Position numbers and translations under genes: made by a program
The notes under the pieces: model-generated
The model's database searches: none
What the model was told of the DNA's origin: nothing
The model's input: only the letters and a program-made list of their open reading frames with translations
NCBI RefSeq assembly: GCF_036365825.1
Contig: NZ_CP142675.1
Location: 3,108,501-3,172,500, forward strand
Reading direction: 5' to 3'
DNA from: Qipengyuania sp. HL-TH1
GTDB taxonomy: Bacteria > Pseudomonadota > Alphaproteobacteria > Sphingomonadales > Sphingomonadaceae
Length of the DNA stretch: 64,000 bases
Shown here: positions 7,647 to 17,283 of the stretch, piece by piece
How positions within the stretch are numbered: position 1 is the stretch's first letter
Layout: each line of letters opens with the position of its first letter

Positions 7647-9384
7647 CGATGATTTCAATATCGAGCCCGGGCGTTCGCGCGACAGCGGCGCTCGCTCCTA
7701 CAAGAAGGCCAAGACGCTCCTCGGCCGGGTAGCTCAGGTCTCTCACAAGCCGGGATACACACGGTTCAAGGCAAGCGGCTCAGGCGGTCGCGGCACGGGA
7801 CATTATGGACGCGGCAAGCTCGCTGCGCTGACGCGCAGCAGAAGCGCATTTGGGCGGCGTGTCCTGATCAAGGCCCGCGTTGTTCGTCAATGGCAATCCC
7901 AGACCAGGTCCGCGCCGCTCGCGCGTCATATAAATTATATTCAGCGCGAGGGAGCGACGCGCGACGGATCGCAGGGCCGGATGTTCGATGCAACGTCAGA
8001 CGAGGCCGATGGGGATAGCTTTGCCGAGCGCTGCGAGGACGACCGGCACCACTTCCGCTTCATCGTCTCTCCTGAGGATGCCAACGAGATGGGCGACCTG
8101 CGCGCCTTCACGCGTGAATTTATGACCGACATGGCCAACGATCTCGACACCAGCCTTGACTGGGTGGCCGTCGATCACTGGAACACCGACAATCCGCATA
8201 TCCATGTGCTGGTTCGCGGCGTCGCAACAGGCGGCGAGGACCTTGTGATCGACCGCGCCTATATCAGCGAGGGGATGCGCGCCCGCGCCGAGGAACGCGT
8301 GACCATCGAGCTGGGACCGCGCAGCGAACGTGATATCCTCAATGCTCTGGCGCGCGAGGTTGACGCTGAACGCTGGACCAGTCTCGATCGCCGCCTGCAC
8401 AAGCAACGCGGCGCGTTTGGCGAGATCGATCTGCGGCCCGAAGCCGGTTCGGACGCACGTAGGGATCGCTCGATCTTGATTGGTCGCGCCCAGGTGCTCG
8501 AACGCATGGGACTGGCTGAGCAGGTGGGACCAGCAAGCTGGACGCTGGCATCCGATATCGAGCCCACGCTTCGGGCACTTGGAGAACGCGGCGACATCAT
8601 CAAAACGATGCACCGGGCCATGACCGGCAAAGGCTTTGATGCGGACCCGGCGCGGCTGGCTTTGCATGACGAAGCGAACGGTGAGCGTGTGATTGGCAGG
8701 CTCGTCGAGCGCGGGCTGCATGACGAGCTTACTGGCAAGGCCTTTGCCATCGTCGACGGGGCCGATGGGCGCATTCATCACCTGCGTTTTCCCGACCTCG
8801 AGCGGACAGGTGATGCCGCGCCAGGTGCCATCGTGGAGACGAGCGCATGGACCGATCGGAAAGGCCGGCAGCAGATGAGCCTGCTTGTTCGCTCCGACTT
8901 CACTCTCGAAAGACAGATCGGTGCAGGCGGTGCGACCTGGCTTGATCGGCAACTCGTATCGCCCCGCCTCAAAACCGTGGCAGGCGGGTTCGGGTCGGAG
9001 GTACGCGAGGCATTGGCTAAACGGGCCGATGTCCTCCTGGAGCAAGGCTTAGCCAAGCGTCAGGGGCAAAAGATCGTCTATGCTCGCAATCTGCTTGGCA
9101 CTTTGCGTGACCGGGACCTGGCCAATGCGAGCGATGCGCTCGCCTCGCGTCACGGAAGCACCATGCAGAGCGCGACTTCCGGGGATCATGTCGCAGGCGT
9201 GTATCGGGAACGCGTCACACTCGCTTCGGGCCGGTTCGCGATGATCGACAACGGTGTGGGTTTCCAACTCGTCCCCTGGCGGCAGGATCTGGAGCGCCAT
9301 CTGGGCCAGACGGTCGCAGGCAGGGTCAACGAGCGCGGCAGTGTTGACTGGAGCTTCACGCGCTCACGGGGGCCTTCTGTCTGA
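7639..9384 (+). CDS. Relaxase with DUF3363 domain (VirD2/MOBP type)
   Basis: A 581-residue relaxase that would nick oriT and pilot the strand. The ATG at 7639 gives MADDDFNIEPGRSRDSG, usual for the family. The N-terminal nuclease shows HINYIQR (His97, Tyr100, Arg103) and the metal-binding triad DHWNTDNPHIHVLVRG (His180, His187, His189). The C-terminal two thirds are the DUF3363 region (for example RFAMIDNGVGFQLVPWR near the end). It lies downstream of the transglycosylase and upstream of traG, as in Tn4371/Tri1-like modules; a TA pair and an exporter separate it from traG here. Confidence 0.92.
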   Translation: MADDDFNIEPGRSRDSGARSYKKAKTLLGRVAQVSHKPGYTRFKASGSGGRGTGHYGRGKLAALTRSRSAFGRRVLIKARVVRQWQSQTRSAPLARHINYIQREGATRDGSQGRMFDATSDEADGDSFAERCEDDRHHFRFIVSPEDANEMGDLRAFTREFMTDMANDLDTSLDWVAVDHWNTDNPHIHVLVRGVATGGEDLVIDRAYISEGMRARAEERVTIELGPRSERDILNALAREVDAERWTSLDRRLHKQRGAFGEIDLRPEAGSDARRDRSILIGRAQVLERMGLAEQVGPASWTLASDIEPTLRALGERGDIIKTMHRAMTGKGFDADPARLALHDEANGERVIGRLVERGLHDELTGKAFAIVDGADGRIHHLRFPDLERTGDAAPGAIVETSAWTDRKGRQQMSLLVRSDFTLERQIGAGGATWLDRQLVSPRLKTVAGGFGSEVREALAKRADVLLEQGLAKRQGQKIVYARNLLGTLRDRDLANASDALASRHGSTMQSATSGDHVAGVYRERVTLASGRFAMIDNGVGFQLVPWRQDLERHLGQTVAGRVNERGSVDWSFTRSRGPSV

Positions 9385-9409
9385 CGGGGCTGTGCAGACA
9401 AATCTGTCC

Positions 9410-9438
9410 TTGACGAAACACCATGTGATGCGTAAACA
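9410..9438 (+). promoter_or_regulatory. Candidate sigma70 promoter of the TA pair
   Basis: TTGACG at 9410 and TAAACA at 9433 are separated by 17 bases, upstream of the antitoxin start at 9457. TGACG and CGTCA arms flank the -10 region (9411 and about 9447) and could be an operator for the Xre-type antitoxin. The -10 match is weak. Confidence 0.35.
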
Positions 9439-9456
9439 AGCGTCAGGAGATGCGAT

Positions 9457-9888
9457 ATGGCAAGTATAGCATTAGAGCAAGCCGAAGCACCGCGAGGCAT
9501 TCAGACCTTCGCGGCCAGTGATGATCGTGACCGCCTGACGGGCGCGGCAGTCAAAGCCGTTCTGCGACTTGTCGACGCTTGGGGTGGCAGTAATGCCGAG
9601 GGCGCTGCGCTGCTCGGTGTCTCTGAAAGTACCTGGGACCGGATGAAGGCCGGAACTTGGGAAGGCGCGCTTAGCCAGGACCAGTTGACGCGCGCTTCGG
9701 CGTTGATCGGCTTGTTCAAGGGGCTGCATCTGCTGTTTGCCGACGACATGGCCGACCGCTGGCCCAGGCTCGTCAATACGGCACCTGTGTTCGACCGGCT
9801 TTCGCCAGTCCAGGCAATGATCGAAGGCGGTATCCCGCGTATGCTCGAAACCCGCCAGTATATTGACGCGCTTCGTGGCGGGCTCTGA
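9457..9888 (+). CDS. Xre/MbcA/ParS-type antitoxin
   Basis: A 143-residue protein with an N-terminal HTH-like segment (AAVKAVLRLVDAWGGSNAEGAALLGVSESTWDRMKAG) and a C-terminal toxin-binding part (ALIGLFKGLHLLFADDMADRWPRLVN, PVQAMIEGGIPRMLETRQYIDALRGG). The last block is the hallmark of antitoxins paired with RES toxins, where the C-terminus covers the active site. A ribosome site (CAGGAG) lies 8 bases before the ATG. The downstream toxin overlaps by 26 bases. The pair probably stabilizes the element. Confidence 0.9.
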   Translation: MASIALEQAEAPRGIQTFAASDDRDRLTGAAVKAVLRLVDAWGGSNAEGAALLGVSESTWDRMKAGTWEGALSQDQLTRASALIGLFKGLHLLFADDMADRWPRLVNTAPVFDRLSPVQAMIEGGIPRMLETRQYIDALRGGL

Positions 9889-10591
9889 GAGCGATCCCGA
9901 ACCGCCGTCGGCCGATCTGGCTACCAAACGAGAAGCGTTCGAGCGCACCATTCGGCTGGTTTCGAGTGCGCGCCTGCGCGACGCGGCGATGGCGCCGCTC
10001 ACTGACGATGACGATGAACTTACGCTGCTTGCGGAGATCGAAGGGGCGACTAGCTCGCGCCTGATAGCCGAGGAGCGCGGCCATGGCGGCCTTAGCGCCG
10101 AAGAATTGGTGCACGGCGTGCCGCATGCCAAGTTCATCAATGCGAGTTTCGCTTACGCCAAACCACGCGAGCCGGGGCGATTTAACCCCGCGGATCGTGG
10201 GGCTTGGTACGCGGCCCTGGCGGTCGAAACCTGCCTCGCCGAGGTCGGACATCACCTGACTCAGGCGTTGGCGGATGCAGCCGATTTCAATGCCGTGGTG
10301 GAATATGGCGAGATGATTGCAAGTATGTCCGGCATCTTTGTCGACCTGCGCGGCACGTCCGATCATCCCGGCCTCCATCCAAATGCTGAAAAGGGTTATC
10401 CGGTCGGCAACGCGCTGGCGGCGCAGGCTCGTGCCGAGGGTCACAACGGCATCATCTATCCCTCGGTTCGCCATCCGGAAGGGATTTGCATCGCGGCGCT
10501 ATGGCCCAATGTCGTTCAGTCGGTGACTCAGGGCGCCATGTACCGTCTGACCTGGTCGGGTAGTCCTGAATTTACATGGGAGGCCGCGTAG
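9863..10591 (+). CDS. RES-domain toxin
   Basis: A toxin of the family that degrades NAD+ in characterized members. With a TTG start at 9863 it has 242 residues; a GTG at 9875 is an alternative. The RES domain starts near residue 90 (FAYAKPREPGRFN) and shows the expected Arg (Arg106), Glu (Glu122 in AVETCLAEV) and Ser (Ser201 in IYPSVRHPEG). The first 85 residues are a helical extension longer than in minimal RES proteins. It is translated in an overlap with its antitoxin. Confidence 0.88.
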   Translation: MTRFVAGSESDPEPPSADLATKREAFERTIRLVSSARLRDAAMAPLTDDDDELTLLAEIEGATSSRLIAEERGHGGLSAEELVHGVPHAKFINASFAYAKPREPGRFNPADRGAWYAALAVETCLAEVGHHLTQALADAADFNAVVEYGEMIASMSGIFVDLRGTSDHPGLHPNAEKGYPVGNALAAQARAEGHNGIIYPSVRHPEGICIAALWPNVVQSVTQGAMYRLTWSGSPEFTWEAA

Positions 10592-10646
10592 GTTCTAGAC
10601 GCTCATTCTGTCTCAGGGGTTGGGTGGGACGAACATCTCATTCTCA

Positions 10647-11564
10647 TTAATCCGCCGATTTCGCATGCTCGACTATCATCAGGACAAGCCCTGCGAAAAC
10701 CAACCCGAAGCCCAAAAGGTGAGACCAGCGAAAGGATTCGCCAAGTAGGACGTAAGATAGGACAAGCGCGCTAAGGGGCATGACTGCCATCGCACCTGCC
10801 GTGAGTGCTCCTGGCGCTTTGCGGGCACCATTATACCATAGAACAGGAGCGAGCCCTCCTGTGGCCGCACCCCAAAAGGCCAGCGCAAAATAACCATCCC
10901 GACCTATGCCGGAAAAATCAAACGGTCGAGAGTCGAAAACAAAAGCCAGAGCAACGAAGAGCAAAGCGGCAATGAGCGATGCTGCCAGAGTGGCTTCCAG
11001 TGAGCTGATCCCGTCGGACAGTTTGCGCGCAAGCAGGGTGTAGGCTGCCTCGAAGCACACAGCCATTGCGACAAGCGCTGCGCCAAGGATCGGCGCTTCG
11101 GTGGCTCCGCTTCCCCCGGTTCGCAGCAGATTGATCATTACGATCCCCGCGATCGCAAGGGCCAATGCTCCTGATGTGCGCCAGTTCATTGCGGCACCGA
11201 AGAAAACTACGGCCGCGGCGGCAGTCACTGCCGGTGTCGCGCTCATGATCGTGGAGCCGATCACGCCTGTGGTGAGACGCATGCCAAAAAGCATGGCTGC
11301 GGTGAAACCGACCATCCCGAATAATGAGATCGCGACAATCACCAACCAGTCCGACCGCTTCGCACGAGCAAACCTTTTCGTCAGCAACCATGTGAATGGA
11401 GCAAGGACCAGACAAGCGATCAGCATGCGCATGCATGACGCTGTGAAGACCGAGAACTGCTGCCCGATTAACTTGCTGAGCGGCGTTGCACTGCCAAAGA
11501 GTGCCATGCCTAGCAAAAGCTGCACGACAATCGCAGGAGTGGTCGTTGGTCTCTCGGATACCAT
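10647..11564 (-). CDS. EamA/DMT-type exporter
   Basis: A 305-residue protein with about ten membrane helices in two EamA repeats (first near GMALFGSATPLSKLIGQQF, second near LGAALVAMAVCFEAAYTLL). Drug/metabolite transporters of this type export small metabolites; the substrate cannot be read from sequence. It is the only minus-strand gene in the 2.5-14 kb backbone and separates the TA pair from traG, so it looks like inserted cargo. The start at 11564 is chosen by homologous-looking N-terminus (MVSERPTTTPAIV); ATG 11585 is possible and neither has a strong ribosome site. Confidence 0.8.
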   Translation of the reverse strand: MVSERPTTTPAIVVQLLLGMALFGSATPLSKLIGQQFSVFTASCMRMLIACLVLAPFTWLLTKRFARAKRSDWLVIVAISLFGMVGFTAAMLFGMRLTTGVIGSTIMSATPAVTAAAAVVFFGAAMNWRTSGALALAIAGIVMINLLRTGGSGATEAPILGAALVAMAVCFEAAYTLLARKLSDGISSLEATLAASLIAALLFVALAFVFDSRPFDFSGIGRDGYFALAFWGAATGGLAPVLWYNGARKAPGALTAGAMAVMPLSALVLSYVLLGESFRWSHLLGFGLVFAGLVLMIVEHAKSAD

Positions 11565-11792
11565 GATACTGGAACGACTTAACATGTCGGGTTTCGTTCG
11601 CAAATCATAGCCTTGTTGTCTTATCCGGCACAGGGTCCAGCAAGCGGGTTCCGTGCCAGCCGCGCTGGATTGATCCGTCTTGCCACGACCCCGCCTCCTG
11701 CTTCTTTGGCTACGCTGGACCCCGATCACACGCATTCGAACTTGATACCGGCGTTACAACTGCCTCCTGTTATTGAGCGAAAGGAGGCGACT

Positions 11793-13784
11793 GTGTCGGC
11801 AACCAAGATCCTGTGGGGCCAGATCCTGGCCGTATTTGCGCTGGCGCTTGCAGGAGTCTGGGCGGCCACCCAATGGACTGCTGCAACGCTCGGCTACCAG
11901 CAAGAGCTCGGTCCAGCATGGTTCACCGCGTTTGGTCAGCCGGTCTATCCGCCATATTCGATCTTCTGGTGGTGGTTCAGCTTCGAGGCCTATGCTCCGC
12001 GAATATTCGAAACCGGCGGGATGATCGCCGCATCGGGCGGTCTGATTGCGGTGGTTGTGGCAATCGCCATGTCGGTCTGGCGTGCCCGCGAGGCCCGGAC
12101 CAGCGCGACCTATGGCTCCGCGCGCTGGGCAACCCGCTCCGAGATCGCCCGCGAAGGGCTACTCGGCGGCAAAGGCGCAGTGATCGGTCGCCATGCCAAT
12201 CTCTATTTACGGCATGACGGACCCGAGCATGTGCTGTGTTTCGCCCCGACGCGCAGCGGCAAAGGTGTCGGCCTCGTTGTCCCGACGCTGCTGACCTGGC
12301 CGCATTCGGCCATCGTTCACGACATCAAAGGCGAAAACTGGGATCTCACCGCAGGCTTCCGTTCGCGTTTCAGTCGGGTCCTGCTGTTCGATCCGACCAA
12401 TGAAGCCTCTGCGCCGTACAATCCGCTGATGGAGGTGCGCCGGGGAATTAACGAAGTGCGCGACGTCCAGAACATCGCCGACGTGCTGGTCGATCCCGAA
12501 GGCTCACTCGAACGCCGCAACCATTGGGAAAAGACAAGCCATGCCTTGCTGGTCGGAGCGATCCTCCATGTTCTTTATGCCGAGCCTGACAAGACCCTGG
12601 CCGGAGTGGCGTCGTTCCTGTCCGACCCGAAACGCTCGATCGAGACGACGCTCACCGCAATGATGGCAACGCAGCATCTGGGAGCGGAAGGCGTCCACCC
12701 GGTTGTGGCGAGCGCCGCACGCGAACTGCTTAACAAGTCGGAGAATGAGCGTTCGGGCGTCCTCTCAACCGCGATGTCTTTCCTTGGTCTCTACCGCGAT
12801 CCGGTGATCGCCAAAGTCACGCGGCAATGCGACTGGCGGATCGCCGATCTCGTCGATCCGGCGCGCCCCGTCACACTCTATCTCGTCGTGCCGCCGTCCG
12901 ACATCAGCCGCACCAAGCCGCTTATCCGGCTCATTCTCAACCAGCTGGGCCGCCGCCTGACCGAAGACCTGAACGAAGGATCGGATCGACGCCGATTGCT
13001 GCTGATGCTTGACGAATTTCCGGCGCTCGGTCGTCTCGACTTTTTCGAAAGCGCGCTTGCCTTCATGGCAGGCTACGGCATCAAGGCATTCCTGATCGCG
13101 CAATCGCTCAACCAGATCGAGAAGGCTTACGGTCAGAACAACGCGATCCTCGATAATTGTCATGTCCGGGTCTGCTTTGCGACCAATGACGAGCGCACGG
13201 CGAAGCGCATTTCTGAATCGCTTGGCACCGCGACCGAACTGCGCGCGATGAAGAATTACGCTGGGCACCGGCTCTCGCCATGGCTTGGTCATCTGATGGT
13301 CTCGCGCAGCGAAACCGCCCGGGCCTTGCTCACCCAGGGCGAGATCATGCAGCTGCCCGATACCGATGAGATTGTGATGCTTGCAGGCGCGCATCCGATC
13401 CGGGCGAAGAAAGCGCGCTATTATGCCGATCCCAGATTGGCGAAGCGGGTTGAGCCGCCGCCGGTGGCCGAACAATCGTGCAGTGAGCCCGACGCCGGAG
13501 AATGGGAAGGGGTGATTGCGCGCGCACTCAAGTGCCCGCTTGTGGCGTCGGATGCCGCTGAGCTGGAAGATCGCGACACAGTTGCCGATGGCGGTGTCCG
13601 GCGCGAGCCTGAACTGCCCCAGCACGAAGATATTGCGCCCGCGCCATCGCCACCGCGCAATGAATTCGAGTTCGACGATCGGCGCGATGACGAAGAGGCG
13701 AGCAGAAACCGCCGGATCGCCGACCAGATGCGCGCCAATGCACAGCGGGCGGCGCTTGATCCCGATGACGGGATCGAATTGTGA
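11793..13784 (+). CDS. traG: Conjugative coupling protein TraG/VirD4
   Basis: A 663-residue hexameric ATPase linking the relaxosome to the type IV channel. The GTG at 11793 has AAGGAGG five bases before it and replaces the longer frame from 11613. Two N-terminal membrane helices (about residues 8-28 and 75-100) anchor it. Walker A is APTRSGKG (151-158, Lys157), followed by HDIKGENWDLTAGFRS; Walker B is LLMLDEFPALG (Asp407, Glu408). An acidic tail follows position 560. The stop overlaps the next gene (GTGA). Confidence 0.94.
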   Translation: MSATKILWGQILAVFALALAGVWAATQWTAATLGYQQELGPAWFTAFGQPVYPPYSIFWWWFSFEAYAPRIFETGGMIAASGGLIAVVVAIAMSVWRAREARTSATYGSARWATRSEIAREGLLGGKGAVIGRHANLYLRHDGPEHVLCFAPTRSGKGVGLVVPTLLTWPHSAIVHDIKGENWDLTAGFRSRFSRVLLFDPTNEASAPYNPLMEVRRGINEVRDVQNIADVLVDPEGSLERRNHWEKTSHALLVGAILHVLYAEPDKTLAGVASFLSDPKRSIETTLTAMMATQHLGAEGVHPVVASAARELLNKSENERSGVLSTAMSFLGLYRDPVIAKVTRQCDWRIADLVDPARPVTLYLVVPPSDISRTKPLIRLILNQLGRRLTEDLNEGSDRRRLLLMLDEFPALGRLDFFESALAFMAGYGIKAFLIAQSLNQIEKAYGQNNAILDNCHVRVCFATNDERTAKRISESLGTATELRAMKNYAGHRLSPWLGHLMVSRSETARALLTQGEIMQLPDTDEIVMLAGAHPIRAKKARYYADPRLAKRVEPPPVAEQSCSEPDAGEWEGVIARALKCPLVASDAAELEDRDTVADGGVRREPELPQHEDIAPAPSPPRNEFEFDDRRDDEEASRNRRIADQMRANAQRAALDPDDGIEL

Positions 13785-14221
13785 GCAAGGGCAACCGCAT
13801 CAAGCACACTTTTCGCCTGCCGCCCGCTCTCTCGCGGCAACTGGCCGACTTCGCTGGACGCAAGCGTGTATCGCAGGCTTCGGTGGTCGAAGCCGCGATC
13901 GCTTCGTTCTTGTCGCCCGATGGTTCGGAGAGACTCGAGGCGGCATTCAGCCGGCGGTTGGACCGGATTTCGCGGCAGATCGACAAGCTCGACTATCACG
14001 TCGAGGTCGGAAATGAGGCGTTTGCTCTTTACCTGCGGCGCTGGCTCGAAGTCACGCCCGCGCTTGGTGCCGGTGCCTCTGCTGCTGCGCGGGCCGACGC
14101 CGAGAAACGCTTCAGTCATCTCGTCGAGGCGCTGGCCCGCAGAATGGAAACGGGAAAGCACCTGTCCGACGAGCTTATTCGTCGGGAGCCACAACATGAT
14201 GAGGCGGAAAATGGCCAATAG
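13781..14221 (+). CDS. CopG-type ribbon-helix-helix protein of the transfer operon
   Basis: A 146-residue protein starting with GTG in a four-base overlap with traG. Residues about 7-45 (RIKHTFRLPPALSRQLADFAGRK, VSQASVVEAAIASFL) fit a ribbon-helix-helix DNA-binding fold; the rest is helical and may form a coiled coil (FSRRLDRISRQIDKLDYHVEV). In related elements this gene lies between traG and trbB and is called copG or traD-like. Here trbB is 45 kb away, so this gene marks the left edge of the cargo. Confidence 0.85.
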   Translation: MSKGNRIKHTFRLPPALSRQLADFAGRKRVSQASVVEAAIASFLSPDGSERLEAAFSRRLDRISRQIDKLDYHVEVGNEAFALYLRRWLEVTPALGAGASAAARADAEKRFSHLVEALARRMETGKHLSDELIRREPQHDEAENGQ

Positions 14222-14394
14222 GCCATTGGAAGCGCGCCTCGGTGTCTTCACGGCAACTTCGCGCGCAAAGACGCGCAGACCTTGGTCAAATGCTTCAGTT
14301 GGGAAGGAGGAGAGATGCGCTCTGGAGCAGGGCGAATTGCCGACGCGCCAGTCTATAGGTGCAACTATTCCAACTGCTTGCTAGAGGTTGTGTA

Positions 14395-15318
14395 ATGCGC
14401 ACCGAACTCGATCATCTGCCACCGCAAAAACAGCGCGAGCTTGAGCGCGTGGTGCAGCTTATCTTCGAAGAATTCGATGACGCCTTCGCGCTGGCGAGGC
14501 ACGACTGGAAGAAGGCCGGGCGCATCCTCAAGGTCATTCTGTACGGCAGCTATGCACGCGGAACATGGGTCGATGAACCCCATACTGCAAAGGGCTACCA
14601 GTCTGACTATGATCTGCTTGTTATCGTCAATGACAAGCGTCTGGTTGACCGCATCAAGTACTGGTCCAAGCTCGATGACCGGCTGATGCGCGAATACGGC
14701 GTCACCAAGACCCTCAACACGCCGGTGAATTTTATCGTCCACACATTGCAGGAAGTGAACGACGGCCTCGCGCACGGGCGCTACTTCTTCATGGATGTCG
14801 CGAAAGACGGGGTGGCGCTCTACCAGGCAGACGACACCGAACTGCATAAGCCTAAGCCCAAAACGCCCGAGCAGGCACTCGCGATGGCGCAGGAGTATTT
14901 CGACGAGTGGTTTCCAACCGCGATGCAGCGATACGAGCTATCAAAGGTGGGTCGAGAGCGAGGGTTTCTAAAACCGGCAGCGTTTGACATGCATCAATCC
15001 GCCGAATTCCTCTATCACTGCGTGCTTTTGGTCTGCACCTTCTACACGCCGCACGTGCACAACCTCGGTTTTCTGCGCACCCAAGCGGAGAGGATTGATC
15101 CACGCCTCACCTATGTCTGGCCACGCGATACGCGCCGCGATCGGGCGCGCTTTGAAAAGCTCAAAGAAGCCTACGTGAAGGCCCGCTACTCACAGCACTA
15201 CCGCATCACCAAGGAGGAACTCGAATGGCTCGGAGAGCAGGTCGAGGAGCTCGGCCGCGTTGTCCATGATATATGCTCGGTAAGGCTTGAGAAGCTCAAG
15301 AGTGAAGCAGTCGCTTGA
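14395..15318 (+). CDS. Nucleotidyltransferase-HEPN two-domain protein
   Basis: A 307-residue protein. The N-terminal MNT-type nucleotidyltransferase has ILYGSYARGTW near residue 45 and SDYDLLVIV near residue 72, the two catalytic signatures. The C-terminal half (from about residue 150) is a helical HEPN-like domain with FDMHQSAEFLYHCVLLV. In MntA/HepT modules the separate transferase adenylylates a HEPN RNase toxin; fusions like this are also known as resistance-type or conflict proteins. The ATG at 14395 is taken as start. It is the first cargo gene after the CopG-type gene and has no partner gene beside it. Confidence 0.8.
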   Translation: MRTELDHLPPQKQRELERVVQLIFEEFDDAFALARHDWKKAGRILKVILYGSYARGTWVDEPHTAKGYQSDYDLLVIVNDKRLVDRIKYWSKLDDRLMREYGVTKTLNTPVNFIVHTLQEVNDGLAHGRYFFMDVAKDGVALYQADDTELHKPKPKTPEQALAMAQEYFDEWFPTAMQRYELSKVGRERGFLKPAAFDMHQSAEFLYHCVLLVCTFYTPHVHNLGFLRTQAERIDPRLTYVWPRDTRRDRARFEKLKEAYVKARYSQHYRITKEELEWLGEQVEELGRVVHDICSVRLEKLKSEAVA

Positions 15319-15624
15319 CCGTGGCTTGCCAGCGGGCCCGATTACACTTCACACTATGACTGTTTTGCGCCCTAATCTCGGTCATTCGTGGCTGCACTTA
15401 AAAGGACCAAAGCGGTCGTTTCGATCGTCATATTTGCTCGGATGCGATGGGGCGATTTGCCGGAACGACAAACACCCCAGGTGCCCGTCCGGCACGTGGC
15501 GGATCCCTCATGTTCGCAGCAGCGGCTTGGTTTGCCGTTCTCCTCTTCACAGGAGAAACGCTCTCACATCTCGATGAGAGCGAGATGGGCGGGGCACGTG
15601 GACTGGCAGAAAGCGGGGCGCTGG
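15319..15624. other. 306-base spacer, no supported gene
   Basis: The stretch between convergent genes contains a 72-codon plus-strand frame from about 15510 with a hydrophobic start (MFAAAAWFAVLLFTGETL), but it runs into the antisense of DUF418 and has no ribosome site. It may be a gene remnant. Confidence 0.35.
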
Positions 15625-16872
15625 CTATTGCGCGATCATGGCGGAGGTCGATCGCCGCATCGCGGGCCGCTCACCATAGGTTAGCGCGCGCCAGACCCAT
15701 TCGAGCGGGCCGTAAGAGAAGCGCTTGAGCCAGAAATTGCTGATCAGAACTTGCGCCCCGTAGAAAATCGCCACCAGTGGCAGGAAGGTGGCGATGCCGG
15801 CCTTGCCAGCCAAGGCGAGTCCAGGCCCGACCCCGGTGAGGATCAGGACAATCGCAATGCTCTGAAGCACATAGTTGGTCAGCGCCATCCGCCCCACCGC
15901 TCCGAACGGGGCGACAAGCCACTTGGCGGACCGGCCATTGAAAAGGAGAATGAGCGCGCAGCCGTAGCCGATTGCAATCAGCGGCGTCGCCAAGGCGTGA
16001 AGAATGCCGCCCCATGCGCTGATCGCCGAGAGCGTGGTGCCCGGCTCGGCATTCTCGGTAAGGAGATGGGTCGCTTCCAGCGCAAGGCCAAGCACCAGGG
16101 TGGGCCACAATACCCGGCGGAACGGCGCGAGATTCGTCGAGGCGTTTTGGATCCACCCCTTTCGCGCGATCCACGCGCCGATATAAAACCTCCCGGTAGC
16201 GTATGCGATCCAGGCAACGAGGCCGCCGTTCATGATCCAGCCGAGCCAGTTGTTTTCCGCCATCAAGCTCATGAAGGTGACAAAATCGCCTGACTGCGCT
16301 GCGGCCTGGCGGGCCAAGACTTCGCTATCGGCGGAAGTGATCGCATCGAGCGTGACCGAAACGCCGGACCACTCGAAAACACCGGAGATCAGAGGCTTGG
16401 CAAACAGGAGCAGCGCCCCTCCGACGACCAGCATCGTGCGCGCTGACAGCTTGCGACTGAACAGCAGGATGAAAGCGGCGATCCCGTAGACATGCAGGAC
16501 ATCCCAGGAAAACAGCAGAAAGAAGTGCAGCCAGCCGAAGATCAGGAGGATGCCGGCACGCCGGAAGTAGATCGAGCGGAACGGTGCGCCGCGTGCTTCC
16601 AGGCGCTCCATTTGAATCCAGAACCCCATGCCGAACAGGCAGGCGAACAGGGTGTTGGCCTTGTCGGAAACGAACAGGCGCAGCCAGAATTCGATCGAGC
16701 TGTTGAGCGCGGCGTTGGGTAATGCGGCAAGTTGATCGGCGGTGATGGTGACGCTCTCGCCGCCAAATTCCCACAGGTTGATCGTCATTACTCCGAGCAA
16801 GGCGAAGCCTCGCAGCACGTCGAGCTCCCCGACCCTGTCTTTCGCAGTAATCGGGGCGACCGCCTCGCTCAT
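15625..16872 (-). CDS. DUF418 family membrane protein
   Basis: A 415-residue polytopic protein with the family opening RVGELDVLRGFALLGVMTINLW and a C-terminal YGPLEWVWRALTYG block, as in YeiB-like DUF418 proteins. About ten membrane segments are visible. Function is unsettled; members resemble acyltransferase-like or heparan-acetyltransferase-like membrane proteins. It is the last gene of the minus-strand operon that starts at 22529, overlapping the previous gene by four bases. Confidence 0.87.
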   Translation of the reverse strand: MSEAVAPITAKDRVGELDVLRGFALLGVMTINLWEFGGESVTITADQLAALPNAALNSSIEFWLRLFVSDKANTLFACLFGMGFWIQMERLEARGAPFRSIYFRRAGILLIFGWLHFFLLFSWDVLHVYGIAAFILLFSRKLSARTMLVVGGALLLFAKPLISGVFEWSGVSVTLDAITSADSEVLARQAAAQSGDFVTFMSLMAENNWLGWIMNGGLVAWIAYATGRFYIGAWIARKGWIQNASTNLAPFRRVLWPTLVLGLALEATHLLTENAEPGTTLSAISAWGGILHALATPLIAIGYGCALILLFNGRSAKWLVAPFGAVGRMALTNYVLQSIAIVLILTGVGPGLALAGKAGIATFLPLVAIFYGAQVLISNFWLKRFSYGPLEWVWRALTYGERPAMRRSTSAMIAQ

Positions 16873-17273
16873 GGCGCTTTGCCGGTGGCCCGCGCGACAG
16901 CGAGTGTATCAATATGCTGCTGGAAGGTAGCGATCTTGCCATCCTCGACAGTCCAGACATGGACAACCTGCGGGTTGCAGGGCTGCCCGGTCGCCTTCCC
17001 GGTGCCGGTGTAACGGCCTTCCATCACGACGCTGGTCTCGTCCGCGATGAAACGTCCCGGCTCGACGCCGAAATCGTCCAGCACGTCGCCCAACCGCGCG
17101 AAGACGCCTTCGAGCACGGCCTGCGCGCCGACATAGGGATTGCGGTCCGCCAGCGGGAAGTTCTCCGCCTCCATCCAGCGGACGTCATCGGCCATCAGCG
17201 ATGCAGCTGTGTCCTTGTCGCCAGTGCCGACGGCAGCATAGAATTGCTGCACGATCTCCAGTGCCCTGGTCAT
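16869..17273 (-). CDS. SnoaL/NTF2-like protein
   Basis: A 134-residue single-domain protein with the cone-shaped NTF2 fold pattern: IVQQFYAAVGTGDKDTAASLMADDVRW at the start and VVHVWTVEDGKIATFQQHIDT at the end. Such proteins are small cyclases, isomerases or ligand binders. Its companions in the operon (SDR, methyltransferase, VOC) suggest it acts on the same small molecule. It overlaps DUF418 (ATGA). Confidence 0.85.
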   Translation of the reverse strand: MTRALEIVQQFYAAVGTGDKDTAASLMADDVRWMEAENFPLADRNPYVGAQAVLEGVFARLGDVLDDFGVEPGRFIADETSVVMEGRYTGTGKATGQPCNPQVVHVWTVEDGKIATFQQHIDTLAVARATGKAP

Positions 17274-17283
17274 GGTGTGCTCC

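Noticed and set aside
7996..9045. Minus-strand frame of 349 codons inside the relaxase gene
   Set aside because: Shadow of the DUF3363 relaxase.
14211..14384. 57-codon frame after the CopG-type gene as a possible trbB start
   Set aside because: It overlaps the CopG-type stop but shows no similarity to TrbB; the real trbB start is at 59250.
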